NCBI RefSeq assembly: GCF_029760955.1
Contig: NZ_CP121682.1
Location: 2,976,001 to 3,040,000, forward strand
Direction: 5' to 3'
Length of the DNA stretch: 64,000 bases
Origin: Streptomyces cathayae
Lineage (GTDB): Bacteria > Actinomycetota > Actinomycetes > Streptomycetales > Streptomycetaceae
A program made the position numbers and the translations under genes. Of the stretch, positions 42,769 to 52,569 are shown in pieces; within the stretch, counting starts at the first letter, position 1, and every line of letters begins with the position of its first letter. The notes beneath the pieces are model-generated. The model was given only the letters and a program-made list of their open reading frames with translations. It was not told the origin of the DNA and ran no database searches.

Positions 42769-43245
42769 GTGGCCCGGAATCGCCGGTTGATCCTGAGCTC
42801 GCCGTCCAGGGTCTGGGACCTGCTGTCCGACGGCCGGCGCTACGGGGAATGGGTCTCGGGGACGCAGCAGGCCACCGCCGCGGACCCGCACTGGCCGGAA
42901 GTGGGCGCCCGCCTGGAGGTCCGGGTCGGGCTCGGCCCTCTGACCCTCGAGGACGTCTGCGTCGTACGCATCTGCGAGCCGCGACGCCGCCTGGAGCTGG
43001 AGGCGAAGGCGGATCCCTTCGGAGCGGCCCGCATCGCCATGCACCTGATCCCCTGGGGCGAGAGCACCCTTTTCCTTCTCGACTGGCATCCCCTGCGGGG
43101 CCCCGGCACCCGGATGCACGGGCTCCCCGTGGACTACCTCGTCTCGATCCGCAACGGCATGATGCTGACGAAGCTGGCCCGGATCGCGGTACGCGAGCAT
43201 CACGGCAGTGCCGGTGGTGCTCTGCAGAGCACCCGGAGCGGATGA
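42769..43245 (+). CDS. SRPBCC (START-like) family protein
   Basis: 158 residues from the GTG that has GAAGGAG ten bases upstream (VARNRRLILSS). The helix-grip fold is suggested by SSPSRVWDLLSDGRRYGEWV at the start, central strands (GARLEVRVGLGPLTLEDVCV, LELEAKADPFGAARIAMHLI) and a long C-terminal helix (VSIRNGMMLTKLARIAV). This family binds hydrophobic ligands, and some members are cyclases or dehydratases of aromatic polyketides, but most are of unknown role. No biosynthetic genes are near. Confidence 0.82.
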   Translation: MARNRRLILSSPSRVWDLLSDGRRYGEWVSGTQQATAADPHWPEVGARLEVRVGLGPLTLEDVCVVRICEPRRRLELEAKADPFGAARIAMHLIPWGESTLFLLDWHPLRGPGTRMHGLPVDYLVSIRNGMMLTKLARIAVREHHGSAGGALQSTRSG

Positions 43246-43345
43246 GGTTCCAGGTTGCTGCCGCTCGGGGAGCGTGCCCTTTCCTATAGGTTCGATCACA
43301 ACCCGTCGGAGGACGGGCTCCGGACCTACGCCTGAGGAAGCTCGC

Positions 43346-43924
43346 ATGGCCTTAATCCACCGCACCACCATGACGCCCACCAAGCGGGAACTGCTCACCG
43401 AGTGGCTACCGAAGCAGAGTTGGTACGTGGGCGACGCGGGAACGCCGGAACTGGTCAAGGCCGGCGGATTCCGTCTGGACGATCCGGAGGGCGCGGTCGG
43501 GATCGAGTTCATGGTCGTGGTGGACACCACCGCGCGGGAGCCGGTGGCGTATCTGGTACCGATGAGCTACCGCGGTGCGGCGCTGGAGGGCGTCCCGGGC
43601 GAGGCGCTGATCGGCACCGCGGAGCACGGGGTGCTCGGCACCCGTTGGGTCTACGACGGCGTCCACGACCCGGTGGTGACGGCGCAGCTGCGTGCACTCC
43701 TGCGCGGCGAGGCGATGCCGCAGCACCAGAGCGAGAGCGACGCCCCTGACCCGACCGTCACCGTGCACGGCGCCGGCCTCGACGACGCGTTCGACGTTCA
43801 CGTCAACCGCGTCCTGCAGCCGGCGGAGGCCGTGCAGAGGCCGTCCGGACACCTCGTCGCCGGATGGACCTGGCCGAACGGAACGGCTGCGCGGGGTGTG
43901 CTCGCCGCTGTGGAGCCGCGGTAA
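43346..43924 (+). CDS. Maltokinase N-terminal cap-like domain protein
   Basis: 192 residues from the ATG with TGAGGAAG upstream. It resembles the N-terminal cap of mycobacterial/streptomycete maltokinase as a free-standing protein: LLTEWLPKQSWYVGD, GIEFMVVVD, VAYLVPMSYRGAALEGVP, GTAEHGVLGTRWVYDGVHDP. The kinase domain is absent, so it cannot phosphorylate maltose. Free caps like this are common in Streptomyces and their job is unknown. The gene is 100 bp after the SRPBCC gene on the same strand. Confidence 0.78.
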   Translation: MALIHRTTMTPTKRELLTEWLPKQSWYVGDAGTPELVKAGGFRLDDPEGAVGIEFMVVVDTTAREPVAYLVPMSYRGAALEGVPGEALIGTAEHGVLGTRWVYDGVHDPVVTAQLRALLRGEAMPQHQSESDAPDPTVTVHGAGLDDAFDVHVNRVLQPAEAVQRPSGHLVAGWTWPNGTAARGVLAAVEPR

Positions 43925-44006
43925 GGGGCCACACGCACAAGCGTGAGCGTGCGGGCGGCCGCCTTCGTGCGCCTTCGGGAGTGACCGGGGCCGGTTCGTC
44001 TCGTTG

Positions 44007-44056
44007 TTAGAGGTGTACTTCTAAGAGGTACGCCTCTAAGAGGGGTGCGCCTCCGA
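44007..44056. promoter_or_regulatory. Three overlapping palindromes before the ATPase gene
   Basis: Successive inverted repeats: TTAGAGGTGTACTTCTAA (44007-44024), TAAGAGGTACGCCTCTAA (44022-44039) and a weaker TAAGAGGGGTGCGCCTCCGA (44037-44056). The period is 15 bp and the ends are shared. They lie 18-67 bp before the ATG at 44074, an arrangement expected for cooperative binding of a repressor dimer. No regulator gene is adjacent. Confidence 0.65.
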
Positions 44057-44073
44057 GATCAGGGAGGTGCCCG

Positions 44074-45564
44074 ATGGCCCGGCCCCCAGCACGCAGTCTG
44101 CCGAGACCGCCGGACATGTTCGACCGGGAGTGGGAGTGGAGCGAGCTGACCGCCTTCGCGACCGGTGAGGGCGCGGGGCCCCGGCTCGGTGTGGTGTCGG
44201 GCCGTCGGCGTCAGGGCAAGAGCTTCCTGCTGCAGGCGCTGGCCGACGCCACCGGGGGCTTCTACTACGCCGCGGTCGAGGCGTCGGCCACCGAGTCCCT
44301 GCACCTGCTGGGCGAAGCGGTCGCGCGCTTCACCGGGACCGCCGTCCCCCCTCGGCCGGCGAACTGGGGCGAGGCGCTGGAGATGCTCTTCGGGCTGGCG
44401 GAGGAGCGGCCACTGCCGGTGGTGATCGACGAGTTCCCGTACCTGGTGCGGAACGCCCCCGCCCTCCCGTCCCAGCTGCAGGCCGCCCTCGGCGTACGTT
44501 CCGAGCGCCACCGCACGGAGCGGCCCCGGATCCTGCTGTGCGGCAGTGCGATGTCGTTCATGGGCGGGCTGCTCTCCGGGGCCTCCCCGCTCTACGGCCG
44601 GGCCGGTCTCGACCTCGTGGTGCATTCGCTCGGTTTCCGGGAGGCCGCCGAGTTCTGGGGCATCGACGACTTCCGGCTGGCGGTCCTCGTCCACGCGATC
44701 GTCGGCGGGACCCCCGCGTACCGGAGGGAGTTCGTCGACGACGACGTACCGGACGGTCCCGACGACTTCGACGCCTGGGTCTGCCGGACCGTGCTCAACC
44801 CGGCGCGCCCGATCCACGGTGAGGCGCCGTATCTGCTCGCCGCCGAGCCGGACCTGCGCAACCGGTCGCTGTACCACTCGGTCCTGGCCGCGGTCGCGGG
44901 CGGCAACCGCACCAGTGGCGGCATCGCGAGCGCGGTGGGTCGCAAGGCCACGGACATCTCGCTGCCCCTGACCGTCCTGCGGAACTGCGGTCTGCTGACC
45001 GCCGAGCCCGACGCCTTCCGCGGCAACCGCACCACGTACCACGTCGCGGAGCCGCTGATCAGTTTCCACCATGCGGTGGTACGGCCCGAGACGGCTCTCC
45101 TCAGCCGCCGGCGAGGGGCCGCCAAGGTCTGGGAGCACAGCCGGTCCACGTTTCTCAGCAAGGTCGTGGGACCGCACTTCGAGCGGCTGTGCCGCGAGTG
45201 GGTTGAGTGGCACGCGGACCCCGAGACGTTCGGAGGCATGCCGATCCAGGTCGCCTCAGGAACCGTCGCCGACCCGGTGAGCCGCACCAGCCTCGAGGCC
45301 GATGTCGTGGTGCACGGTGCGATCGGCCAGGACCAGGGCATCCTGCTGTCCGTGGGCGAGGCGAAATGGCACAAGGTCATGCACCTCGGGCACCTCCAGC
45401 GCCTGCGCCGCATCCTGGAGTTGCTCGCCGCACAGGGCGTGGACACCCGCCACGCCAGACCCGCCTGCTACAGCGGCGCGGGCTTCGCCCCCGAACTGCG
45501 GGCGGCCGCCGACCGGGGCGAGGTGCTGCTCGTGGACCTGGAGCGGCTGTACCGGGGGTCGTAG
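44074..45564 (+). CDS. AAA-family ATPase with DUF234-like nuclease-type C-terminus
   Basis: 496 residues. P-loop GVVSGRRRQGKSFLL (about 46-60), Walker B PVVIDEFPYL (about 125-134), sensor-like RILLCGSAMSFMGGLL, then a winged-helix middle (VAGGNRTSGGIASAVGRKAT). The C-terminal domain has a restriction-type layout: LEADVVVHG then LLSVGEAKWHKVM, where Asp and the E-x-K of the PD-(D/E)xK motif are visible. The family (archaeal ATPase plus DUF234) is of unknown role; members occur with mobile DNA and defence genes. It is a single gene behind an unusual triple palindrome. AGGGAGG lies upstream of the ATG. Confidence 0.83.
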   Translation: MARPPARSLPRPPDMFDREWEWSELTAFATGEGAGPRLGVVSGRRRQGKSFLLQALADATGGFYYAAVEASATESLHLLGEAVARFTGTAVPPRPANWGEALEMLFGLAEERPLPVVIDEFPYLVRNAPALPSQLQAALGVRSERHRTERPRILLCGSAMSFMGGLLSGASPLYGRAGLDLVVHSLGFREAAEFWGIDDFRLAVLVHAIVGGTPAYRREFVDDDVPDGPDDFDAWVCRTVLNPARPIHGEAPYLLAAEPDLRNRSLYHSVLAAVAGGNRTSGGIASAVGRKATDISLPLTVLRNCGLLTAEPDAFRGNRTTYHVAEPLISFHHAVVRPETALLSRRRGAAKVWEHSRSTFLSKVVGPHFERLCREWVEWHADPETFGGMPIQVASGTVADPVSRTSLEADVVVHGAIGQDQGILLSVGEAKWHKVMHLGHLQRLRRILELLAAQGVDTRHARPACYSGAGFAPELRAAADRGEVLLVDLERLYRGS

Positions 45565-45606
45565 CCGGCGGGTGGTGCCGGCCGGCCGGGTGATGGCATG
45601 GGCGAA

Positions 45607-45658
45607 GGCCTGTCGTCGCCCTGTCCCGCCGGGGCGGGCGGGAGGGTGACGACAGGCC
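45607..45658. terminator. Large terminator-type hairpin
   Basis: Perfect 11-bp arms GGCCTGTCGTC (45607-45617) and GACGACAGGCC (45648-45658), with an inner GC-rich stem (CCCGCC facing GGCGGG). A second pair of 11-bp arms, 45701-45711 and 45745-45755, lies further on. Together they separate the converging ATPase and pckG genes. Confidence 0.75.
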
Positions 45659-45773
45659 CAGGGCTCCGCACGCCGTTGTACGGGGCCTCGCCGGTGTGTC
45701 CCGCGGCCGGTCGTGACGATCGCTGGTCAGGGCATCCCATCCCAACCGGCCGCGGAGTCTGTGTGCCGGGCGC

Positions 45774-47594
45774 TCAGCCCAGGCGCTGCACCAGGGCGTG
45801 GTACTGGTCCCACAGCTCGGTGGGCGTGTGGTCGCCGAAGGTGTTGAAGTGCTCGGGGACGAGCGCGGCCTCCTCGCGCCACACCTCCTTGTCGACGCTG
45901 AGCAGGAACTCCAGGTCGGCGTCGGCCAGTTCGAGGCCGTCCGTGTCGAGGGCCTCCTTGGTCGGCAGGACGCCGATCGGGGTCTCGACGCCGTCCGCCT
46001 TGCCCGCCAGGCGCTCCACGATCCACTTCAGGACGCGGCTGTTCTCGCCGAAGCCGGGCCAGACGAACGTGCCCTCGTCGTTCTTGCGGAACCAGTTGAC
46101 GTAGTAGATCTTCGGCAGCTTGGACTGGTCCTTGTCCTTGGCGACGTCGACCCAGTGGCCCATGTAGTCGCCCATGTTGTAGCCGCAGAACGGCAGCATG
46201 GCGAACGGGTCGCGGCGCAGCTCGCCGACCTTGCCCTCGGCGGCGGCGGTCTTCTCGGAGGCCACGTTGGCGCCGAGGAAGACGCCGTGGTTCCAGTCGA
46301 AGGACTCGGTGACCAGCGGTACGGCGGTGGCGCGGCGGCCGCCGAAGAGGATCGCGGAGATCGGTACGCCCCTGGGGTCCTCCCACTCGGGCGCGATGAT
46401 CGGGCACTGCGCGGCGGGCGTGGTGAAGCGGGCGTTGGGGTGGGCGGCGGGCGTGCCGGACTCGGGGGTCCAGTCGTTGCCCTTCCAGTCGGTGAGGTGG
46501 GCCGGGGTCTCCTCGGTCATGCCCTCCCACCACACGTCGCCGTCGTCGGTGAGGGCGACGTTGGTGAAGACGGAGTTGCCCCACAGGGTCTTCATCGCGT
46601 TGGCGTTGGTGTGCTCGCCGGTGCCGGGCGCGACGCCGAAGAAGCCGGCCTCGGGGTTGATGGCGTAGAGGCGGCCGTCCTCGCCGAACCGCATCCAGGC
46701 GATGTCGTCGCCGATCGTCTCGACGGTCCAGCCGGAGATCGTGGGCTCCAGCATGGCGAGGTTGGTCTTGCCGCAGGCGGAGGGGAAGGCGGCGGCGACG
46801 TACTTCGACTCGCCCTGCGGCGGGGTGAGCTTGAGGATGAGCATGTGCTCGGCGAGCCAGCCCTCGTCGCGGGCCATGACGGAGGCGATGCGCAGGGCGT
46901 AGCACTTCTTGCCGAGCAGGGCGTTGCCGCCGTAGCCGGAGCCGTAGGACCAGATCTCGCGGTCCTCGGGGAAGTGCGAGATGTACTTGGTCTGGTTGCA
47001 GGGCCAGGGGACGTCCTGCTGGCCGGGCTCCAGGGGGGCGCCGACCGAGTGCACGGCCTTGACGAAGAAGCCGTCGGAGCCCAGCTCGTCCAGGACGGGC
47101 TGCCCCATGCGGGTCATGGTGCGCATGGAGACGGCGACGTACGCGGAGTCGGTGATCTCGACGCCGATCGCGGACAGCGGCGAGCCGAGGGGGCCCATGC
47201 AGAAGGGCACGACGTACATCGTGCGGCCCTTCATGGAGCCGCGGAAGACGCCCTTCTCACCGGTGAAGATCTCCCGCATCTCGGCGGGGGCCTTCCAGTG
47301 GTTGGTGGGGCCGGCGTCCTCCTCCTTCTCGGAGCAGATGAAGGTGCGGTCCTCGACGCGGGCGACGTCGCTGGGGTCGGAGGCGGCGTAGTAGGAGTTG
47401 GGGCGCTTGATCGGGTCGAGCTTGCGGAACGTGCCCTTGGCGACGAGCTCCTCGCTCAGCCGCTCGTACTCGGCCTCGGAACCGTCGCACCAGACCACAC
47501 GGTCCGGCTGGGTCAGCTCGGCGATCTCGTTGACCCAGGAGATCAGTCCCTGGTGGTCGGTGGGGACGGTGGGAGCCGCGATGTCGCGCGCCAC
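45774..47594 (-). CDS. pckG: Phosphoenolpyruvate carboxykinase (GTP)
   Basis: Makes PEP from oxaloacetate with GTP, the gateway of gluconeogenesis; cytosolic. 606 residues, the standard length of the GTP form. Signature stretches: the substrate loop [14 protein letters not shown], the kinase-1a P-loop with reactive Cys [13 protein letters not shown], the metal/GTP site [20 protein letters not shown], and the lid [16 protein letters not shown]. Start is the GTG of VARDIAAP with TTAGGAG eight bases upstream. Single gene with a 380-bp upstream region, compatible with catabolite control. Confidence 0.97.
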   Translation of the reverse strand: MARDIAAPTVPTDHQGLISWVNEIAELTQPDRVVWCDGSEAEYERLSEELVAKGTFRKLDPIKRPNSYYAASDPSDVARVEDRTFICSEKEEDAGPTNHWKAPAEMREIFTGEKGVFRGSMKGRTMYVVPFCMGPLGSPLSAIGVEITDSAYVAVSMRTMTRMGQPVLDELGSDGFFVKAVHSVGAPLEPGQQDVPWPCNQTKYISHFPEDREIWSYGSGYGGNALLGKKCYALRIASVMARDEGWLAEHMLILKLTPPQGESKYVAAAFPSACGKTNLAMLEPTISGWTVETIGDDIAWMRFGEDGRLYAINPEAGFFGVAPGTGEHTNANAMKTLWGNSVFTNVALTDDGDVWWEGMTEETPAHLTDWKGNDWTPESGTPAAHPNARFTTPAAQCPIIAPEWEDPRGVPISAILFGGRRATAVPLVTESFDWNHGVFLGANVASEKTAAAEGKVGELRRDPFAMLPFCGYNMGDYMGHWVDVAKDKDQSKLPKIYYVNWFRKNDEGTFVWPGFGENSRVLKWIVERLAGKADGVETPIGVLPTKEALDTDGLELADADLEFLLSVDKEVWREEAALVPEHFNTFGDHTPTELWDQYHALVQRLG

Positions 47595-47974
47595 GATTGC
47601 TCCTAAGTGAGGGTTTCTGGTGGAGAGGCCCCGTGGGGGCTGCGGCCCGGATGCTTCACGGTGGGTGTTCGGCGCTCATCCGGTGCCGACCGCACTCATT
47701 TGATCCTCTGATGCGAGTGCCCATCTGTCCAGAGGGATGCACAGGTGAGCAAAGTGACGCTGACCACGCTTTCCGGGGGCCCGCGCACGTACGCCGGGTT
47801 CCTTTACGTTCACGTTGCGTACGCATGACGTGCGGCAGGCCGCCCCTTTGCGGGTTCTTTGCGGGCCCTTTGCGCGGCCGGTCACTCCCGTGCGGCGTGA
47901 GAGGATGACCACCACGTCACGGCCAAGCAGGCGCACCGCTCCGCAACTTACGGTTCCGTAGGTACGATGCGGTC
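47595..47974. other. Divergent promoter region of pckG and the hemolysin III gene
   Basis: No gene supported in these 380 bp. The plus-strand sequence holds a 10-bp palindrome TGCGTACGCA (47816-47825) and a less GC-rich stretch near 47690-47760 that may carry the pckG promoter. I cannot name a regulator. Confidence 0.35.
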
Positions 47975-48688
47975 ATGACAGCGTTCGCCTCCGACGCACC
48001 CGCGGACCCGCAGGCCGAAGGCCGCGGTCCGGTAGAGACCTCCCTCCCGCACCCGGTCAAACCCAAACTGCGCGGGTGGCTGCACCTGGGCATGTTCCCC
48101 GCCGTCCTGGTCGCCGGGCTGGTGCTCGTCGCCCTCGCCGACTCGACCCGGGGCCGCATCGCCTGCGCGGTCTTCGCGCTGACGGCCTGCCTGCTGTTCG
48201 GCGTGAGCGCCCTGTACCACCGGGGCGACTGGAGTCCGCGCATGGACGGGGTGCTGCGCCGCCTCGACCACGCCAACATCTTCCTGATCATCGCCGGCAC
48301 CTACACCCCGCTCACCCTGCTGCTCCTGCCGGAGGCCAAGGGCCAGTGGCTGCTGTGGGGCATCTGGGCGGCCGCCCTCGCCGGGATCGCCTTCCGGGTG
48401 TTCTGGGTGGGCGCCCCGCGCTGGCTCTACACCCCGTGCTACATCGCGATGGGCTGGGCCGCCGTCTTCTACCTGCCCGACTTCATGCGCACCGGCGGCA
48501 TCGCCGTCCTGGTCCTGGTGATCGTGGGCGGGGTGCTCTACAGCGCGGGCGGGGTGATCTACGGCATCCAGAAGCCCAACCCGTCACCGCGCTGGTTCGG
48601 CTTCCACGAGGTCTTCCACTCCTTCACCCTGGCCGCCTTCATCGCCCACTACGTGGGCATCTCCCTGGTGGCCTACCAGCACGGCTGA
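47975..48688 (+). CDS. Hemolysin III/PAQR-family membrane protein
   Basis: 237 residues with seven membrane helices. Family landmarks: SALYHRGDWSP after helix 2, LDHANIFLIIAGTYTPLTLL, and the C-terminal FHEVFHSFTLAAFIAHYVGI; the Asp and His residues in these stretches are the conserved putative metal ligands of the PAQR fold. Bacterial members (TrhA/YqfA) affect membrane-fluidity or cation homeostasis; haemolytic action is an historical label. The start ATG is 380 bp from the divergent pckG. The Mut7-C gene follows after 58 bp on the same strand. Confidence 0.92.
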   Translation: MTAFASDAPADPQAEGRGPVETSLPHPVKPKLRGWLHLGMFPAVLVAGLVLVALADSTRGRIACAVFALTACLLFGVSALYHRGDWSPRMDGVLRRLDHANIFLIIAGTYTPLTLLLLPEAKGQWLLWGIWAAALAGIAFRVFWVGAPRWLYTPCYIAMGWAAVFYLPDFMRTGGIAVLVLVIVGGVLYSAGGVIYGIQKPNPSPRWFGFHEVFHSFTLAAFIAHYVGISLVAYQHG

Positions 48689-48746
48689 ACCGGGAACACC
48701 CGGAAAACCCCGGGGCCGCGCACCGCGCTCATGACATCCTGAGCAG

Positions 48747-49478
48747 GTGAACGGTCCCGAGATCCACGTCGAGTTCGCCCCCGAACTGCTCGTCTTCGTG
48801 CCCCGGGCACGGTCCACCGGCGCCACGCAGGCCGTCATCGACGGCGTCTCCACCCTCGGTCACGTCGTCGAGTCGCTCGGCGTCCCGCTGACCGAGGTCG
48901 GCACGCTGCTCGTGGACGGCCGCGAGGTGCCCGTCTCGCACACCCCGGCCGCCGGCGAGTCGGTGACCGTCCGCTCCGTCGCGCTCCCCCAGCGGGTGCC
49001 CGGCGCCCCGCTGCGCTTCCTGCTCGACGTGCACCTCGGCACGCTGGCCCGCCGGCTGCGGCTGCTGGGCGTGGACACGGCGTACGAGTCGACGGACATC
49101 GGCGACCCGGCGCTGGCCGCCCGCTCGGCGGCCGAACAGCGGGTGATGCTCAGCCGCGACCGCGGCCTGCTGCGCCGCCGGGAACTGTGGGCCGGCGCGT
49201 TCGTCTACAGCACCGGGCCCGAGGAGCAACTCCCCTACGTACTGGACCGCTTCCAGCCCGAACTGCGCCCCTGGACCCGCTGCACCGCCTGCAACGGCCT
49301 GCTGGGCCCCGCCACCAAGGACGAGGTCGCCGACCAGCTGAAGAGCGGCACGCACCGCTCGTACAAGGTGTTCGCCCGGTGCGCCGACTGCGGCCGCGCC
49401 TACTGGCGGGGCGCCCACCACGACCAGCTGGAGGCGATCGTGGAGCGCGCGCTGAGCCGGAGCACTCAGGGCCGCTGA
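48747..49478 (+). CDS. Mut7-C RNase-domain protein with ubiquitin-like N-terminus
   Basis: 243 residues from GTG. N-terminal ThiS/ubiquitin-like domain (about 1-85, EIHVEFAPELLVFVPRARST and ESVTVRSVA). It is followed by the Mut7-C PIN-like domain: FLLDVHLGTLARRLRLLGVD with the acidic Asp, VMLSRDRGLLRRRELW, and a zinc ribbon with CTACNGLLG and CADCGRAYW. The fold predicts a Mg-dependent RNase, known by homology only. The usual two-domain composition is intact. Possibly co-transcribed with the preceding membrane gene. Confidence 0.9.
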   Translation: MNGPEIHVEFAPELLVFVPRARSTGATQAVIDGVSTLGHVVESLGVPLTEVGTLLVDGREVPVSHTPAAGESVTVRSVALPQRVPGAPLRFLLDVHLGTLARRLRLLGVDTAYESTDIGDPALAARSAAEQRVMLSRDRGLLRRRELWAGAFVYSTGPEEQLPYVLDRFQPELRPWTRCTACNGLLGPATKDEVADQLKSGTHRSYKVFARCADCGRAYWRGAHHDQLEAIVERALSRSTQGR

Positions 49479-49526
49479 GTACCCCGGCCGATGTCCGGGC
49501 GCCGGCCGGCGCGGTGGGATGACGGC

Positions 49527-49856
49527 ATGAGCACGAACGCACCGCCGCCGCACTCCGCCACCCGCACGCTGACCGTATGGTCCGTCGCCGGACTCGTCCT
49601 GCTGCTGCCCACCGTGGTCCTCGCCTGGATCGTCGTCCTGTCCACCGAGCGGGGCAGCCGCTGCCTGGCCTACGGCGAGCAGTGCTCCGGCGTGCCGGAC
49701 GGGCTCACCCCGGGTTTCTTCGTGACCGCCCTCGTGGCCGGGGTACTGGCCACGGCGTGGCCCCGGACCCGGTGGCTACCCGCCAGGTCCGGGGCCGTCG
49801 CCGTGCAGTGGGCCGCCATGCTCACCATGGGCGCGCTCATCCTCAGCGGCGCCTGA
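49527..49856 (+). CDS. Small three-helix membrane protein
   Basis: 109 residues from the ATG giving MSTNAPPPHS. Three hydrophobic stretches: WSVAGLVLLLPTVVLAWIVV (about 18-37), TPGFFVTALVAGVLATAW (about 61-78) and AVAVQWAAMLTMGALILSGA at the end. A Cys pair (SRCLAYGEQCSG) lies in the outside loop. No family recognised. 200 bp of gene-free sequence follows before the stop of the DUF255 gene. Confidence 0.72.
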   Translation: MSTNAPPPHSATRTLTVWSVAGLVLLLPTVVLAWIVVLSTERGSRCLAYGEQCSGVPDGLTPGFFVTALVAGVLATAWPRTRWLPARSGAVAVQWAAMLTMGALILSGA

Positions 49857-50060
49857 TCCCCGTCCGCCACGGCGCCCGGCCCACGTCCTCGGCGGCACCA
49901 GGCGCCGGACCGGCCGAGCCGTGGCACCGGCCTCAGCCCGGGAGACGGGGCGGCGGCCTCGACGACGGACCGGTCGACGGTGATCCGCCGGGCGCCGGCG
50001 TGGTCCCACTCGCCGTCGACCGGCGAGCCGAGCACACGCCGCCCCGACACGTCCGCCGCC

Positions 50061-52100
50061 TCAGCCGCCCAGGGCCGTGCTCAGCCGGTCGGGGTCGGTG
50101 GTCGGCGCCTCGCAGGTGAAGTTACGGCAGACGTACGCGGCCGGTTCACCCCCCACCAGGGGCCGGTCGGCCAGCAGCGGGAACTCGTCGCCCTCCGGCG
50201 CGCCGACGGCGACCACCGCGCCCGGGGCGACCCCCAGAAGCGCCCTGCGGTGCAGGGCCGCCGTGGCCGGGTCGTCGAGCGCCGGGCCGACCACCGCGAC
50301 CTCCCGCGGACCGTCCAGCGCCGCCTCGGCGACCGCGAGACCCCAGCCGACGAACCGCGGCACCCGCGGACCGAGCGACTTCACCACGCCCAGCGCCCGC
50401 TCCGCGGCGGTGCGGTGCGGCGCGGATCCGGTCTGCGCCGCGTACCCCAGCAGCGCCCCGGCGGCGGCCGTCCAGCCGGACGGCACGGCGTTGTCCGTCG
50501 GGTCCTGCGGGCGCCGGATGAGCCGCTCGGCGTCGGAGGCCGTGTCGTACAGGGCGCCCGTCTCCGGGTCGGTGAAGCGGGCCAGCACATGGTCGAGGAG
50601 CAGACCGGCGAACTCCAGCCACACCCCCTCCCCGGTCACCGAGGCCAGCGCGAGGAAGCCCTCGGCGACATCGGCGTAGTCCTCCAGGACACCCGCGTTG
50701 GCGCCGACCCGGCCGTCCTTGCTGGTCCGGGCGATCCGGGCGTGGTCGTCGAGGTGCACCCGGACCAGCAGGTCGGCGGCGGCGACCGCGGCCTCGGTCA
50801 GGTCCGGCCGGTCGAAGTAGGCGCCGGTCTCGGCGAGCGCGGCGATCGCCAGCCCGTTCCAGGCGGCCACGACCTTGTCGTCCCGGCCGGGGGCCGGACG
50901 GGCGCCCCGCGCCGCGAGCAGCCGCTCCCTGACCCCGCCGGCCCCGCCGATCCGGTCGGCGTCGAACACCTCGTCCTGCTGCGGCAGTTGCAGCACCGAG
51001 GCACCCTCCTCGAAGGTGCCCTCCTCCGTCACCCCGAAGTACCGCGCGGCGAGTCCGGCGTCCTGAGCGCCGAGCACCTCGCGCAACTGCTCCGGCGTCC
51101 AGACGTAGTAGGCGCCCTCGACGTGCTTGCCGCTCCCGTCGTCGCTGTCGGCGTCCAGCGCGGAGGCGAAGCCGCCCTCGGGCGTGCCCAGTTCGCGAAC
51201 CATGAAGTCCGCGGTCTCCAGCGCGACCCGGCGCGCGAGCTCGGAGCCGGTGGACCGCCACAGATGGGCGTAGACGCGGCAGAGCAGGGCGTTGTCGTAG
51301 AGCATCTTCTCGAAGTGCGGGACCGTCCAGTCCCGGTCCACGGAGTACCGGGCGAAACCGCCGCCGAGCTGGTCGTAGATGCCGCCGCGGGCCATGCGCT
51401 CGGCGGTGTCCCGCGCCATCTGCAGGGCGCCTTCGGCGCCGGTGCGGGCGTGGTGCCTGAGCAGGAACTCGATCACCATGGACGGCGGGAACTTCGGCGC
51501 CCCGCCGAACCCGCCGCGCTGCGCGTCGTACTCCCGGGTGAGCCCGAGCAGCGCCTGCGCCTGCTGCTCCTCACCAGGGAGTTGTGCGTCGCCGTAGGAG
51601 ATCTCCCGCCCGGCCAGGTCCCGCACGATCTTCCCGGCGACCTCGGTGACCTCGTCCCGGCGCTCCTCCCATGCCTGGTGCACACCCTGGAGCAGTTGCC
51701 GGAAGGACGGCATGCCGTGCCGGGGCTCGGGCGGGAAGTAGGTGCCGAAGTAGAACGGTTCGGCGTCCGGGGTGAGGAACACGGTCATCGGCCAGCCGCC
51801 CTGCCCGGTCGCCGCCTGCACGGCCTCCATGTAGACGGCGTCCACGTCGGGGCGTTCCTCGCGGTCCACCTTGACGCTCACGAAGTGCTCGTTCAGATAG
51901 TCGGCGGTGGCCCGGTCCTCGAAGGACTCGTGCGCCATGACATGGCACCAGTGGCACGAGGCGTAGCCGACACTGAGCAGGATCGGCACATCCCGCCGCC
52001 GCGCCTCCTCGAACGCCTCTGGCGTCCAGGGCCACCAGTCGACGGGATTCTCAGCATGCTGAAGCAAATAAGGCGAGGTCACACCAGCCAGCCGATTCAT
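50061..52100 (-). CDS. DUF255 thioredoxin-domain protein (YyaL/SSP411 family)
   Basis: 679 residues: an N-terminal thioredoxin fold (about 1-165) with the redox motif [13 protein letters not shown], followed by an alpha/alpha-barrel like that of glycan epimerases and hydrolases (to about 600). The function is unknown despite wide conservation. The first 25-30 codons are odd for this genome: AT-rich choices such as TAT TTG CTT, CAT GCT and AAT appear before the WWPW motif and then normal codon use starts. A second, divergent copy of this 5' end lies at 56660-56805, and the identical 21-bp stretch 52026-52046 equals 56728-56748. This suggests the gene's start was exchanged by an insertion. Confidence 0.92.
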   Translation of the reverse strand: MNRLAGVTSPYLLQHAENPVDWWPWTPEAFEEARRRDVPILLSVGYASCHWCHVMAHESFEDRATADYLNEHFVSVKVDREERPDVDAVYMEAVQAATGQGGWPMTVFLTPDAEPFYFGTYFPPEPRHGMPSFRQLLQGVHQAWEERRDEVTEVAGKIVRDLAGREISYGDAQLPGEEQQAQALLGLTREYDAQRGGFGGAPKFPPSMVIEFLLRHHARTGAEGALQMARDTAERMARGGIYDQLGGGFARYSVDRDWTVPHFEKMLYDNALLCRVYAHLWRSTGSELARRVALETADFMVRELGTPEGGFASALDADSDDGSGKHVEGAYYVWTPEQLREVLGAQDAGLAARYFGVTEEGTFEEGASVLQLPQQDEVFDADRIGGAGGVRERLLAARGARPAPGRDDKVVAAWNGLAIAALAETGAYFDRPDLTEAAVAAADLLVRVHLDDHARIARTSKDGRVGANAGVLEDYADVAEGFLALASVTGEGVWLEFAGLLLDHVLARFTDPETGALYDTASDAERLIRRPQDPTDNAVPSGWTAAAGALLGYAAQTGSAPHRTAAERALGVVKSLGPRVPRFVGWGLAVAEAALDGPREVAVVGPALDDPATAALHRRALLGVAPGAVVAVGAPEGDEFPLLADRPLVGGEPAAYVCRNFTCEAPTTDPDRLSTALGG

Positions 52101-52200
52101 GCGCCCAGACTCTCACACCACCCCTGCCTAGCCTGTGGAACCCGCACGCCCCGTCCTCTTGACCGAGGTGTGCCCACCCGCCGTTGCTCGGCATGAGGGT

Positions 52201-52404
52201 ATGTCCAGCCCAGAAGAGGGCGACATGGATGCGCACCATAATGCCGGAGACATGGTGCACGACGACATCACGTATCTCCGGCACCAGACCCAAGCGTTGG
52301 TCTCGCCGAACGACCGCAGCAGCCCGGCAGCGACGGTCCAGGAAGCACATGACGAGCCCCTCGCCGAATCCAGCAAACAGCCCTGGAAACCGAGGAGGAA
52401 GTGA
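52201..52404 (+). CDS. Possible small acidic protein
   Basis: 67 residues (MSSPEEGDMDAHHNAGDMVH then DDITYLRHQTQALVSPNDRS). Codon use is mixed and the ribosome site (GAGGGT) is weak, so this is a tentative gene inside the otherwise gene-free 52101-52569 stretch. It would transcribe away from the DUF255 gene. The rest of the stretch shows nothing I can name. Confidence 0.3.
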   Translation: MSSPEEGDMDAHHNAGDMVHDDITYLRHQTQALVSPNDRSSPAATVQEAHDEPLAESSKQPWKPRRK

Positions 52405-52569
52405 GTGATGTCCGAGTGATCCTCGCTTCCTGCCGCGACCTCCGGGGCTCCGACACCGCGGCAGAGTGACGTGAACACACAGGATCGCGTCGTGCCGCTG
52501 GGCGTCGAGTCAGGGTAGGGAAATCCCCGTTGTGCCTTCGAGGCTGTACAAGCCTGGACTCGCTGACCC

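Noticed and set aside
44074..45564. Classing the AAA/DUF234 protein as part of a defence island with 52-57 kb
   Set aside because: Seven kb of ordinary housekeeping genes, including pckG, lie between, so there is no linkage to argue from.
50146..51261. Arg/Gly-rich frame inside the DUF255 gene
   Set aside because: Alternate frame of a conserved gene.
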